Positions 34,475 through 42,686 of a stretch of 64,000 nucleotides of DNA are shown here, piece after piece. Where the stretch lies: NCBI GenBank assembly GCA_050012675.1, contig JBEKGS010000004.1:62001-126000 (forward strand). The letters are read 5' to 3'. This DNA comes from Fen-455 sp050012675 (GTDB lineage Bacteria > Actinomycetota > Acidimicrobiia > Acidimicrobiales > Bog-793). Within the stretch, counting starts at the first letter, position 1; each line of letters begins with the position of its first letter. Under the pieces are notes generated by a model. That model saw only the letters and a program-made list of their open reading frames with translations, did not search any database and was not told the DNA's origin. The position numbers were made by a program, and so were the translations under genes.

Positions 34475-35322
34475 GCTTCATGCCTGCGTCTTGGAAAGCC
34501 ACGGCAGGCGTGCCGCAGTCAGGTTCTCGCGGGCCGCGCCGCGCAGGCATGCCCCCGGTGCTGCGCGCGTACCAGTACAGCCTGCTCTCGTACAAGCGGA
34601 CCTGGAGGGGCTCGCTCACCACGACCTTCCTGTACCCGGTGCTGTACCTCGCTGCCATGGGTGTCGGCCTGGGCCACTTGATCGGACACGGACAGCCCGA
34701 CCGTGCGGTCGGGGGCGTCGCCTACTTGTGGTTCCTCGCGCCCGGGCTCCTCGCCGGCACGGCGATGCAGATCGCCGCCAACGAGTCGACCTACCCCGTG
34801 ATGTCAGGGATCAAGTGGCTCAAGACCTACTGGGCGATGCTGGCCACGCCCCTCGAGGTGACCGACGTCCTCTACGGCCACCTGCTTTGGGTCCTCACCC
34901 GAGTGGCGCTCGCCTCGGGCGTGTTCCTCGGCGTGATGGCGGCTTTCAACACGGTGGTTTCTCCGTGGGCGGTTGCGGCTTTCCCGGCCGCAATCCTGAC
35001 CGGAGCGGCCTTCGCCGCTCCGATGATGGCCTTCAGTGCCACGCGGGAGACCGACCAGTCCTTCGTCGTGATCTATCGCTTCGCGATAGTCCCGCTCTTC
35101 CTTTTCTCCGGGACCTTCTTTCCCATCGCGCAGTTGCCGGGCTGGCTGCAGCTCGTCGCGCGCTGCACGCCTCTTTACCAGGGCGTGAGCCTGTGTCGCG
35201 CCCTGGTCCTCGGCCATGTTCCGGTGTCCGAGGCTCTCGGGCACGCCGCCTACCTGCTTTCGATGTCGGTCGCCGGTGTGGTCCTCGCGAGGGTGACCTA
35301 TCGCCGCAGGCTCGTGCAATGA
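34471..35322 (+). CDS. NodJ-like ABC-2 permease, first copy
   Basis: A 283-residue ABC-2 family permease with six helices. The segments TTFLYPVLYLAAMGVGLGHLI and LFLFSGTFFPIAQLPGWLQ are typical of NodJ. TTG 34471 overlaps the ATPase stop (TTGA); ATG 34480 is the alternative start. It is paired with a homologous permease immediately downstream. Confidence 0.88.
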   Translation: MSFMPASWKATAGVPQSGSRGPRRAGMPPVLRAYQYSLLSYKRTWRGSLTTTFLYPVLYLAAMGVGLGHLIGHGQPDRAVGGVAYLWFLAPGLLAGTAMQIAANESTYPVMSGIKWLKTYWAMLATPLEVTDVLYGHLLWVLTRVALASGVFLGVMAAFNTVVSPWAVAAFPAAILTGAAFAAPMMAFSATRETDQSFVVIYRFAIVPLFLFSGTFFPIAQLPGWLQLVARCTPLYQGVSLCRALVLGHVPVSEALGHAAYLLSMSVAGVVLARVTYRRRLVQ

Positions 35323-35329
35323 GGCGGCC

Positions 35330-36157
35330 TTGGTGAGCGCCGCAGGCGTGCGGTCGTTGGCGGCTGGCCCCCGGGTGCTTCCGCGCCTTTGTTTGGGTCG
35401 GGGCCGGGCGCGCCGTCTGGTCGAGCGCAACGTCGTCGCGTACCGCCGCGGGTGGATATTCCTCCTGTCGGGCTTCTTCGAGCCGCTCTTCTACCTGTTG
35501 TCGATAGGTGTCGGGCTGAACCACCTCGTGGGCCACCTGGCCGTCGGCCGCAGTTCGATCCCCTACACCGACTATGTCGCCCCCGGTCTTCTCGCCTCCT
35601 CGGCGATGAACGGCGCCATCTTCGACGCCACCTTCGGGATCTTCTTCAAGCTCAAGATCGCCAAGACCTATGACGCCGTGCTGGCGACACCGCTCGGCGT
35701 CCGCGACGTCGCGGTCGGCGAGCTCGCATGGTCGTTGATACGTGGCAGCGTCTACTCGGTCGCGTTCCTCACCGTGATGGCCGCGCTCGGGCTGATCGCT
35801 TCATGGTGGGCGCTGGCGTGCCTGCCTGCCGCCATGCTGGTGAGCTTTGCCTTCGGAGCCGTCGGGATGTTCGGGACCTGCTACATGCGCAGCTGGCAGG
35901 ACTTCGACCTGATCTCGCTTGCGATCGTGCCGCTGTTCTTGTTCTCGGGCGTCTTCTACCCGTTGTCGCTGTACCCGACCTGGCTCCGCATCGTTGTCAC
36001 CGTGACGCCCCTTTACCAGGGCGTGGCGTTGCTGCGCGGCCTCGACACCGGCGTGCTCGGCGCCGCGCTGATCGTGCACGCGTGCTACCTGGGTTGTCTC
36101 GGTGTGATCGGCCTTGTGGGCGCGACCCGCCGGCTCGGGCGCCTGCTGCTTCCCTGA
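35330..36157 (+). CDS. NodJ-like ABC-2 permease, second copy
   Basis: A 275-residue paralogue of the preceding permease; both share the VGLxHLVG and LFLFSGxFxP patterns and the TPLYQGV segment near the C-terminus. The two probably form a heterodimeric channel with one shared ATPase. The start is TTG 35330 or GTG 35333; GAGGCGG lies just upstream. Confidence 0.88.
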   Translation: MVSAAGVRSLAAGPRVLPRLCLGRGRARRLVERNVVAYRRGWIFLLSGFFEPLFYLLSIGVGLNHLVGHLAVGRSSIPYTDYVAPGLLASSAMNGAIFDATFGIFFKLKIAKTYDAVLATPLGVRDVAVGELAWSLIRGSVYSVAFLTVMAALGLIASWWALACLPAAMLVSFAFGAVGMFGTCYMRSWQDFDLISLAIVPLFLFSGVFYPLSLYPTWLRIVVTVTPLYQGVALLRGLDTGVLGAALIVHACYLGCLGVIGLVGATRRLGRLLLP

Positions 36158-36276
36158 GACAGCGCCTTTGGGCAAGTCGTGGCGGAAACGCCGGGGGAAC
36201 TCTACTAATGTCATGCAACTAGATCTGAGGCCATGGGGGGCCGAGGACTTATCGGAGCCAAGGACAGGAGAAGGAA

Positions 36277-36912
36277 ATGGCACTTCAGCTGGGTGACGTC
36301 GCGCCCGATTTCACGGCCGAGACGACCGAGGGCACGATCAGTTTCCACGAGTGGCTCGGTGACGGGTGGGGGATCTTGTTCTCGCACCCGAAGGACTTCA
36401 CCCCGGTCTGCACGACCGAGCTCGGAGAGGTGTCGCGCCTCAAAACGGAGTTCGACAAGCGGGGCGCCAAGGTCATCGGCCTGTCGGTCGACTCGGTCGA
36501 CTCGCATGCCAACTGGCAGGGCGACATAGCCGAGGCCACCGGTCACGCCCTCAACTTCCCGCTCATCGCCGACCACGACCGCAAGGTGTCGGACCTCTAC
36601 GGGATGATCCACCCGAACGCCAGCGACACCTTGACGGTTCGCTCGGTGTTCGTGATCGGGCCGGACAAGAAAGTGAAGCTCACGATCACCTACCCTGCGA
36701 GCACGGGCCGCAACTTCGAGGAGATCCTGCGGGTGCTCGACTCGTTGCAGCTCACCTCCGGCTACTCGGTGGCCACGCCGGTCAACTGGCACGAGGGCGA
36801 GGACGTCATCATCGTGACGGCCATCAGCGACGAGGACGCCAAGCAGCGGTTCCCCAAGGGATTCCGGGCCGTCAAGCCCTACCTGCGCTACACGCCTCAG
36901 CCCAATCTCTAA
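36277..36912 (+). CDS. 1-Cys peroxiredoxin (Prx6 type)
   Basis: A 211-residue thiol peroxidase that reduces hydrogen peroxide, alkyl hydroperoxides or peroxynitrite. The peroxidatic cysteine is C45 in FTPVCTTEL. The long C-terminal arm with VNWHEGEDVIIVTAIS, then YLRYTPQP, is specific to the Prx6 group. No other cysteine is present, so the reductant must be external. AGGAGAAGGA precedes the ATG. It appears to be a single-gene unit. Confidence 0.93.
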   Translation: MALQLGDVAPDFTAETTEGTISFHEWLGDGWGILFSHPKDFTPVCTTELGEVSRLKTEFDKRGAKVIGLSVDSVDSHANWQGDIAEATGHALNFPLIADHDRKVSDLYGMIHPNASDTLTVRSVFVIGPDKKVKLTITYPASTGRNFEEILRVLDSLQLTSGYSVATPVNWHEGEDVIIVTAISDEDAKQRFPKGFRAVKPYLRYTPQPNL

Positions 36913-36989
36913 ACGGGCCGCACGGCCACGTCGGTCCCTTCACGGGAGGGCGCTTTCTCCGGGCTCGCCACTCGGGGCCGGCGGGCCGA

Positions 36990-37002
36990 TACGCTCTGAA
37001 AG
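36990..37002 (+). promoter_or_regulatory. -10 box TACGCT with leaderless spacing
   Basis: TACGCT (36990-36995) is followed by 7 nt and ATG 37003. The gene has only a weak GAAAG ribosome binding site. Confidence 0.45.
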
Positions 37003-38436
37003 ATGGCCGGGATCACGGGCAGCATCACTCGCTGGCGTGACCGCCTTGTCGCACTCCCGGTCCTCGAACAGGATGCTCTTCTCTATCTGCTGGCGACGAT
37101 CTTCGCTCTGGGGACGGTCGCCCTCGCGGGGAGCGACGACTACCGCCAGTGGGCCGAGATGGCGCTCGGCCCCTATCTCATCGCGGCGGTCGTCAGCTGG
37201 TGGGTGAGCCGACGGCGTCGCCGCGCAGGTACCCAGGCGGCCAGGACGGGCCTTTTGTTGCGCCGCTATCTCGTGCTCGGGCTCCTCGTCACGGTCGTGC
37301 TCGTACCCCTCGGGGTCGAGGTGGTGCTACGCGCCCAGTCGAAGCCGGGCGCGCACGTGCAAAACGAGGTGACGGTCATCGAGGCCTGCGCCGATCGGGT
37401 GGCTCACCACAAGAACTGCTACCTGTCCAACCCCAAGACGATCGGCACGTCCAAGACGAGCCAGTCACAGGACTCGTTCTTCCCGTACCTGCCCGGCATG
37501 ATCCCCTTCGGTCTTGTCAGTGCCACGAGCGGGCCGTCTGAGCTCAAGGACGCCCGCATTCCCCTCACGGGGTTCTCCCTGCTCGTGATCGCCGGGGCGC
37601 TTCTCGTCGCGGACACGAGCTCGCGAAGGCGCTGGCGCATCTTCCAGGTCGCGGTCATCCTGCCGAGCGGGGCACTGCCCATGGTGACCGGCGGGGACGA
37701 CCTCCCGGTGCTCGCTCTCATGCTGCTCGGACTGGCTCTGGCGACGCGGCGAAGGCCCATCTGGTCGGGCTTGGCCATCGGTCTGGCCGGCACTTTGAAG
37801 TTCACCGCCTGGCCCCTTTTGATCCTGCTGGCCTTAGGTGAGTGGGACCGCCGGGGTCGCCGTGCCATATGGCGGTACTCCATCGCAGCCGCGATCGTCG
37901 TGGTACCGGTACTCGGCGTGGGCGTGGGCCTGGCGCCGCATGCCTTCATCCTGAACGCGATCAGGTTCCCGCTCGGGCTGACGAAGGTGAAATCGCCTGC
38001 GGCGAGCCCCCTTCCCGGACAGGAGCTGGTGACACTGTTCCCCGCGGCCAAGCCGGAGCTGATCACGATCCTCGCCCTCGTGGGCCTCGGGCTCGTCGGC
38101 TATGGGCTCTTGAAGTGGATGCCCAAGAGCCCGCAGTCGGCGGCGGCCTTCTGTGGCGGGGCCATGCTGCTGGCGACGTTGTTGGCGCCCGCGACGCGTT
38201 TCGGCTACCTCATCTATCCGCTCGACCTTTTGACCTGGGCCGTGCTGCTGAGCCCCGTTGCCCACCAGCACGCCGGCGACCCGGCCGTGCTCGAAGAGTC
38301 TCAGGAGCCTCCGTCGGGGACCTCGAACAGCCGAAGCCTCAGGCCCATGACAGCCGAGGTCTGCCCGTCACCGGCGAGCGTGGGCGAGATGGAGGGGTTG
38401 ACCGTCGTGACCTCGACGCCGACCTCCCACTCGTAG
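37003..38436 (+). CDS. Polytopic membrane protein, GT87/GT-C-like
   Basis: A 477-residue protein with about ten membrane helices. The general design (short N-terminus, a luminal loop after the third helix with SQDSFFPYLPGM, and GLALATRRRPIWSGLAIGLAGTLKFTAWPLLIL) resembles the GT87/DUF2029 polyprenol-phosphate-mannose-dependent mannosyltransferases. The KFTAWP stretch is typical of that family, but the catalytic residues are not certain. The last 45 residues (after HQHAGDP) are hydrophilic and lie antisense to the 3' end of the next gene, so they may be a read-through tail. Confidence 0.7.
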   Translation: MAGITGSITRWRDRLVALPVLEQDALLYLLATIFALGTVALAGSDDYRQWAEMALGPYLIAAVVSWWVSRRRRRAGTQAARTGLLLRRYLVLGLLVTVVLVPLGVEVVLRAQSKPGAHVQNEVTVIEACADRVAHHKNCYLSNPKTIGTSKTSQSQDSFFPYLPGMIPFGLVSATSGPSELKDARIPLTGFSLLVIAGALLVADTSSRRRWRIFQVAVILPSGALPMVTGGDDLPVLALMLLGLALATRRRPIWSGLAIGLAGTLKFTAWPLLILLALGEWDRRGRRAIWRYSIAAAIVVVPVLGVGVGLAPHAFILNAIRFPLGLTKVKSPAASPLPGQELVTLFPAAKPELITILALVGLGLVGYGLLKWMPKSPQSAAAFCGGAMLLATLLAPATRFGYLIYPLDLLTWAVLLSPVAHQHAGDPAVLEESQEPPSGTSNSRSLRPMTAEVCPSPASVGEMEGLTVVTSTPTSHS

Positions 38437-38948
38437 CCGTCCGAGCCGCTGCGCTGGGCGAGAAGCTCGCTTGCGCCGCCGGGCAGCCCGTAGGTGCCGA
38501 GCAGCGACCAGCGGGCCCGGCGAAGCTCGGTGCGGTAGAACTCGAGGAGCTCGGTCGCGTTGGTGCCTATCTCGAAGTAGATGCTCCGGTCGTACTGGTC
38601 GACGCCGGCGTCTTGCGCCGTGGTCGACACGATGCGGGCCCCGTTCGGAACCACGAGGGCGTCGAGGATGTCACCTGGCGGGGTTCCGCCGCTCGAGATG
38701 CGCGCGAGGACCTGCGAAGCGCCTACCGCCGAGAGGTTGACACCGGGCACGGGTGTGGCGAGGCCGGCGACGACCGACGGCGTGGCCTGCCCGCTGCCGA
38801 TGAGCGCGACGGCAAAGCCCCCGGCGGAAAGGACCACCGCACAGGCGAGGACGACCAGGGCCGGCCGCAGCGACGGCCGTTCGGCGCCGGGCCGGAACGG
38901 TTCCAGACCCTCGTCCAGGTCGAGGCCGAGATCCGAGGTGGCGGTCAC
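38301..38948 (-). CDS. Single-pass membrane protein of unknown function
   Basis: A 215-residue protein: a short acidic cytoplasmic part, a membrane helix (about 32-54, PALVVLACAVVLSAGGFAV), then an extracytoplasmic domain of about 150 residues. I do not recognise the family. GTG 38948 is chosen because AAAAGG lies 8 nt upstream; an upstream ATG at 39095 would overlap the rel start. TAAACT on this strand at 39010-39015 is a possible -10 box. Its 3' 136 nt overlap the convergent membrane protein gene. Confidence 0.65.
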   Translation of the reverse strand: MTATSDLGLDLDEGLEPFRPGAERPSLRPALVVLACAVVLSAGGFAVALIGSGQATPSVVAGLATPVPGVNLSAVGASQVLARISSGGTPPGDILDALVVPNGARIVSTTAQDAGVDQYDRSIYFEIGTNATELLEFYRTELRRARWSLLGTYGLPGGASELLAQRSGSDGYEWEVGVEVTTVNPSISPTLAGDGQTSAVMGLRLRLFEVPDGGS

Positions 38949-39081
38949 TGGTAGGCCTTTTCTGCTGGCGTCGTTTCGGGCTTGTGGTTCGTCACGGTCC
39001 TCAGCTGCGAGTTTAGTTGTGCCGCCAGCCGGATCGGCCGCGAGTTGGGCGCGAACAAGCTGGTCCAGTGCCTTCAGCGGG

Positions 39082-39093
39082 TAGATTTGTGCC
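39082..39093 (+). promoter_or_regulatory. -10 box TAGATT with leaderless spacing before rel
   Basis: TAGATT (39082-39087) is exactly 6 nt before ATG 39094, and no ribosome binding site is visible. This would be the promoter of the seven-gene rel-aroE chain. Confidence 0.5.
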
Positions 39094-41421
39094 ATGTCCG
39101 CGGTCGATCCTGTGTTGGCCGGGTCGACCGGCGAGCCCGCTGAGGCGTCGGCGGAGAACCCTGCCCGGGCGCTCATACCGCCGCCGACCGCCGAGGTCGC
39201 CGGCATCCTCGCCACGCTCACCGCCCGGGGCGGCGGCGAGGACCTCGATCTCGTCAAGCGGGCGCACGCCCTGGCCCTCAAGGCGCACGAAGGCCAGTTC
39301 AGGCTCTCGGGCGAGGCTTACATCACCCATCCGGTGGCGGTCTCCACGATCATCGCCGAGCTCGGCCTGGACTCGGTGAGCGCTGCAGCGGCATTGCTGC
39401 ACGACGCCGTGGAGGACACCGGGGTGACCCTCGCCCAGATAGAGGGGGAGTTCGGTCCCACGGTGGCGGCGATCGTGGACGGGGTCACCAAGCTGGACCG
39501 GCTTCGTTTCGACTCGAAAGAGGCGCAGCAGGCGGCCACGATGCGCAAGATGCTCGTCGCCATGGCGAGCGACTGGAGGGTGCTCGTCATAAAGCTCGCG
39601 GACCGGCTGCACAACATGCGGACCCTTTCGGTGATGCCCGAGTGGAAACAGCGCCGTACGGCCGAGGAGACCCGGGACATCTACGCCCCGCTGGCTCACC
39701 GCCTCGGCATCCAGGAAGTGAAATGGCAGCTGGAGGATCTCGCCTTCGAGACTTTGCACCCCAAGCGCTTCGCCGAGATCGCCCAGATGGTCGCCACGCG
39801 CGCCCCACGGCGTGAGGTGGAGCTGGCCGAGGTGATCGAGGTGGTCAGGTCCCGGCTGGCTGCGGCCGGGATCGAGGCCGAGGTGACCGGGCGCCCGAAG
39901 AACCTGTGGAGCATCTACGAGAAGATGGTCGTGCGCGGCAAGGAATTCGACGAGATCCATGACCTGGTGGCGATCCGCGTGATCGTGGCCGCGGAGAAGG
40001 ACTGCTGGGCGGCCCTCGGGACGGTGCACGCCCTGTGGCCCCCGGTGCAGGGCCGGTTCAAGGACTACATCAACTCACCCAAGTTCAACCTGTACCAGTC
40101 GCTGCACACCACGGTCGTGGGCCCCCGCGTCAAGCCCCTCGAGATCCAGATCCGGACCCAAGAGATGCACCGGCGTGCGGAGTACGGCATCGCCGCCCAC
40201 TGGGACTACAAAGAGGCGGCAGGCGCCAGGCAGGCAACGCCCGGCAGGCCCGGGGCCCAGCGTGGAGCGCGCTCCACAGACGAGATCGCATGGTTGCAGC
40301 GCATCGTCGACTGGGAACGGGAGACGCCCGACCCGGTCGAGTTCCTGGAGACGCTCAAGATCGACCTCGAACAGGACGAGGTCTACGTCTTCACGCCGAA
40401 GGGCCTGATCGTCACTCTGCCCTCCGGGGCCACCCCGGTCGACTTCGCCTACGCCATCCACACCGAGGTCGGGCACCGTTGCGTGGGCGCACGGGTCAAC
40501 GGGCGCCTGCTCCCGCTCGACTCGAAGCTGCACTCGGGCGACACGGTCGAGATCGTGACCTCCAAGACTCCCTCGGCCGGCCCTTCCAGGGACTGGCTGC
40601 AGATCGTCGCCTCGCCGCGCGCCAGGAACAAGATCCGCCAGTGGTTCTCGCGTGAGCGTCGCGAGGATGCCATCGAGACCGGGCGCGAGGAGTTGGCCCG
40701 GGCTCTCAGAAGAGGCGGGCTGCCGGTGCAAAAGCTGCAGAGCTCGCCCACGATCATCGCCGTGGCGGCTTCCTTGGGCTATGCCGATCTCGACTCGCTC
40801 CATGCCGCGATCGGCGAGGGCCACGTCTCGGGCCAGGCCCTCGTGCAGCGCATCGAGCGGGAGCTTCGCGGGGGCGAAGGCGAGGAGCAGCTGCCCTCGA
40901 CGGCGTTGCAGCCCCGCAGGCCGAGCCACCGTCGCGCCTCGACGGGAATCTACGTCGAGGGGCTCGACGACGTGATGGTCCGCCTGTCCCGATGCTGTAC
41001 GCCGGTGCCAGGAGACCGGGTGATCGGCTTTGTGACGCGGGGCCGCGGCGTGTCGGTGCACCGGGAGGACTGCGCGAACGCCATCGCGCTCGCCGCCGAC
41101 GAGAAGGAGCGCCTGATCGAGGTGGAATGGGACGAGGACCGCACGGGCGTCTTCGTCGCCGCCATCGAGGTCAAGGCACTGGACCGCAACCGGCTGCTGG
41201 CCGACGTCGCCAAGGTGCTGTCCGAGCACCACGTGAGCATCATCTCCTCGTCGACCCACACGACGCCGGATAGGGTGAGCCGCATGCGCTTCGAATTCGA
41301 GCTTGCCGACCCCGAGCATCTCGACTCGCTCCTCGAGAATCTCCGGCTGCTCGACAGCGTCTACGACGCCTACCGGCTCGTTCCGGGAAGGAGCGGTGCC
41401 CTCGCACCGGCCGGCGGGTGA
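39094..41421 (+). CDS. rel: Bifunctional (p)ppGpp synthetase/hydrolase
   Basis: A 775-residue Rel/SpoT enzyme that makes and degrades the alarmone ppGpp during starvation. The hydrolase domain is intact, with H103-D104 in LLHDAVED and the later RLHNMRTL. The synthetase domain shows EIHDLVAIRVIV, FKDYINSPKFNLYQSLHTTV and EIQIRTQEMHRRAEYGIAAHW. Then come a TGS domain (about 430-490), the conserved CCTPVPGD cysteine motif, and a C-terminal ACT domain (about 690-770). Length fits actinobacterial Rel (about 790). It heads a seven-gene chain in which each gene overlaps the next by 4 nt. Confidence 0.95.
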   Translation: MSAVDPVLAGSTGEPAEASAENPARALIPPPTAEVAGILATLTARGGGEDLDLVKRAHALALKAHEGQFRLSGEAYITHPVAVSTIIAELGLDSVSAAAALLHDAVEDTGVTLAQIEGEFGPTVAAIVDGVTKLDRLRFDSKEAQQAATMRKMLVAMASDWRVLVIKLADRLHNMRTLSVMPEWKQRRTAEETRDIYAPLAHRLGIQEVKWQLEDLAFETLHPKRFAEIAQMVATRAPRREVELAEVIEVVRSRLAAAGIEAEVTGRPKNLWSIYEKMVVRGKEFDEIHDLVAIRVIVAAEKDCWAALGTVHALWPPVQGRFKDYINSPKFNLYQSLHTTVVGPRVKPLEIQIRTQEMHRRAEYGIAAHWDYKEAAGARQATPGRPGAQRGARSTDEIAWLQRIVDWERETPDPVEFLETLKIDLEQDEVYVFTPKGLIVTLPSGATPVDFAYAIHTEVGHRCVGARVNGRLLPLDSKLHSGDTVEIVTSKTPSAGPSRDWLQIVASPRARNKIRQWFSRERREDAIETGREELARALRRGGLPVQKLQSSPTIIAVAASLGYADLDSLHAAIGEGHVSGQALVQRIERELRGGEGEEQLPSTALQPRRPSHRRASTGIYVEGLDDVMVRLSRCCTPVPGDRVIGFVTRGRGVSVHREDCANAIALAADEKERLIEVEWDEDRTGVFVAAIEVKALDRNRLLADVAKVLSEHHVSIISSSTHTTPDRVSRMRFEFELADPEHLDSLLENLRLLDSVYDAYRLVPGRSGALAPAGG

Positions 41422-42686
41422 GCCGCTTCCAGTCCCCCAAGGGAACCCAGGACATTCTCGCCCCGGAGAGCGCGCGCTGGTCCGAGCTCATAGGTCGCTT
41501 TGCCGTCCTCGCGCGACGATTCGGTTTCGGGCTTGTCGTCAGTCCCGGCTTCGAGGACGCGGAGGTGTTCCGCCGCAGCTCGGGTGACTCGTCCGACGTT
41601 GTCACAAAGGAGATGTACGAGTTCAAGGACCGGGGCGGCCGGGACATAGCCCTGCGCCCCGAGGGCACGGCCTCGGTCGTGCGTGCCTTCGTGCAGCACT
41701 CGCCCGTGGCCCCTTTCAAGGCCTGGTACGCGGCGCCCATGTTCCGTTACGAGCGTCCCCAGGCGGGGCGCTTCAGGCAGCACCACCAGCTCGGCGTCGA
41801 GATCCTCGGCACCGACGACCCGATGGCGGACGTGGAGGTGATCTCGCTTCTGGCCGCGCTCTACGCGGACCTGGGACTTACGAGCCTGCGCCTCAGGGTC
41901 AACTCGCTCGGGGACAAGACCTGTGCTCCGGGCTACCGCGAGACGCTGGCCGGCTACCTCGGATCACACGCATCCGAGCTCTGCGACGAGCACCGCTACA
42001 AGTGGTCCGTGAACCCGTTGCGGATACTCGACTGCAAGCGGGCGGAGTGCCGCAGGCTCTCGGAGGGCGCCCCGAAACTGCGCGAGTTCCTGTGCGATGA
42101 CTGCCGCAGCCATTTCGCGGCCGTGCTCGCCAGCCTCGACCGGCTCGCGATCGCCTACGAGCAGGACGACTGCCTCGTGAGGGGCCTCGACTACTACACC
42201 AGAACCACCTTCGAGTACGGGTCACAAACCCTCGAGGGCGTCGGCGGAGGCGGCCGCTACGACGGCTTGGTCGCCGCCCTCGGTGGTCCGGAGGTGTCCG
42301 GTGTCGGCTTCGGGGCCGGCATCGAACGGATCCTGCTCGCGTGCGACGCGGAGGGTCGTCTCACCTCCGACGACCTTAAGCTCAGCAGGGCTCTCGATGT
42401 GTTCGTCGTGGACTCGGGAGCCGAGGCGAGCGCCCTCGAGATCATGAGCGAGCTCAGGAGCGCGGGTCTCGCCGTCGATCGCGCCTTCGACGGGCGTTCT
42501 ACGAAGGCGCAGCTCAAAGTGGCCGACCGTTCCGGAGCGCGGGTGGCCTGCATAGTCGGTGCGGACGATCTCGCCTCGGGCCTGGTCACGATCCGAGTGC
42601 TGCGCGGCTCCGACGCCCATTTGCAAGAGAAGGTCTCCCGTGATGGGCTTGCAGCGCGTCTGGGCCAGATCACGAGGTCACCATGA
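41418..42686 (+). CDS. hisS: Histidyl-tRNA synthetase
   Basis: A 422-residue class II synthetase charging tRNA-His. Motif 1 region PKGTQDILAPES begins the protein; ALRPEGTASVVRAF and APMFRYERPQAGRFRQHHQ form motif 2; the histidine-specific RGLDYYTRTTFEY and motif 3 (GVGFGAGIERIL) follow. The C-terminal anticodon-binding domain spans about 320-415. It starts in a GTGA overlap with rel. Confidence 0.95.
   Translation: MSRFQSPKGTQDILAPESARWSELIGRFAVLARRFGFGLVVSPGFEDAEVFRRSSGDSSDVVTKEMYEFKDRGGRDIALRPEGTASVVRAFVQHSPVAPFKAWYAAPMFRYERPQAGRFRQHHQLGVEILGTDDPMADVEVISLLAALYADLGLTSLRLRVNSLGDKTCAPGYRETLAGYLGSHASELCDEHRYKWSVNPLRILDCKRAECRRLSEGAPKLREFLCDDCRSHFAAVLASLDRLAIAYEQDDCLVRGLDYYTRTTFEYGSQTLEGVGGGGRYDGLVAALGGPEVSGVGFGAGIERILLACDAEGRLTSDDLKLSRALDVFVVDSGAEASALEIMSELRSAGLAVDRAFDGRSTKAQLKVADRSGARVACIVGADDLASGLVTIRVLRGSDAHLQEKVSRDGLAARLGQITRSP

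Noticed and set aside
36160..36276. Possible ECF-type promoter (GGAAAC, GGGAAC) before the peroxiredoxin gene
   Set aside because: No matching -10 element at the spacing required by SigR- or SigE-like factors.
39010..39095. ATG 39095 as start of the minus-strand membrane protein
   Set aside because: It would overlap the rel start codon (catg) and add a composition-poor region; GTG 38948 has a ribosome binding site.
40075..41319. 414-codon open frame antisense to rel
   Set aside because: Shadow of the synthetase/TGS/ACT region; no start signal or domain.
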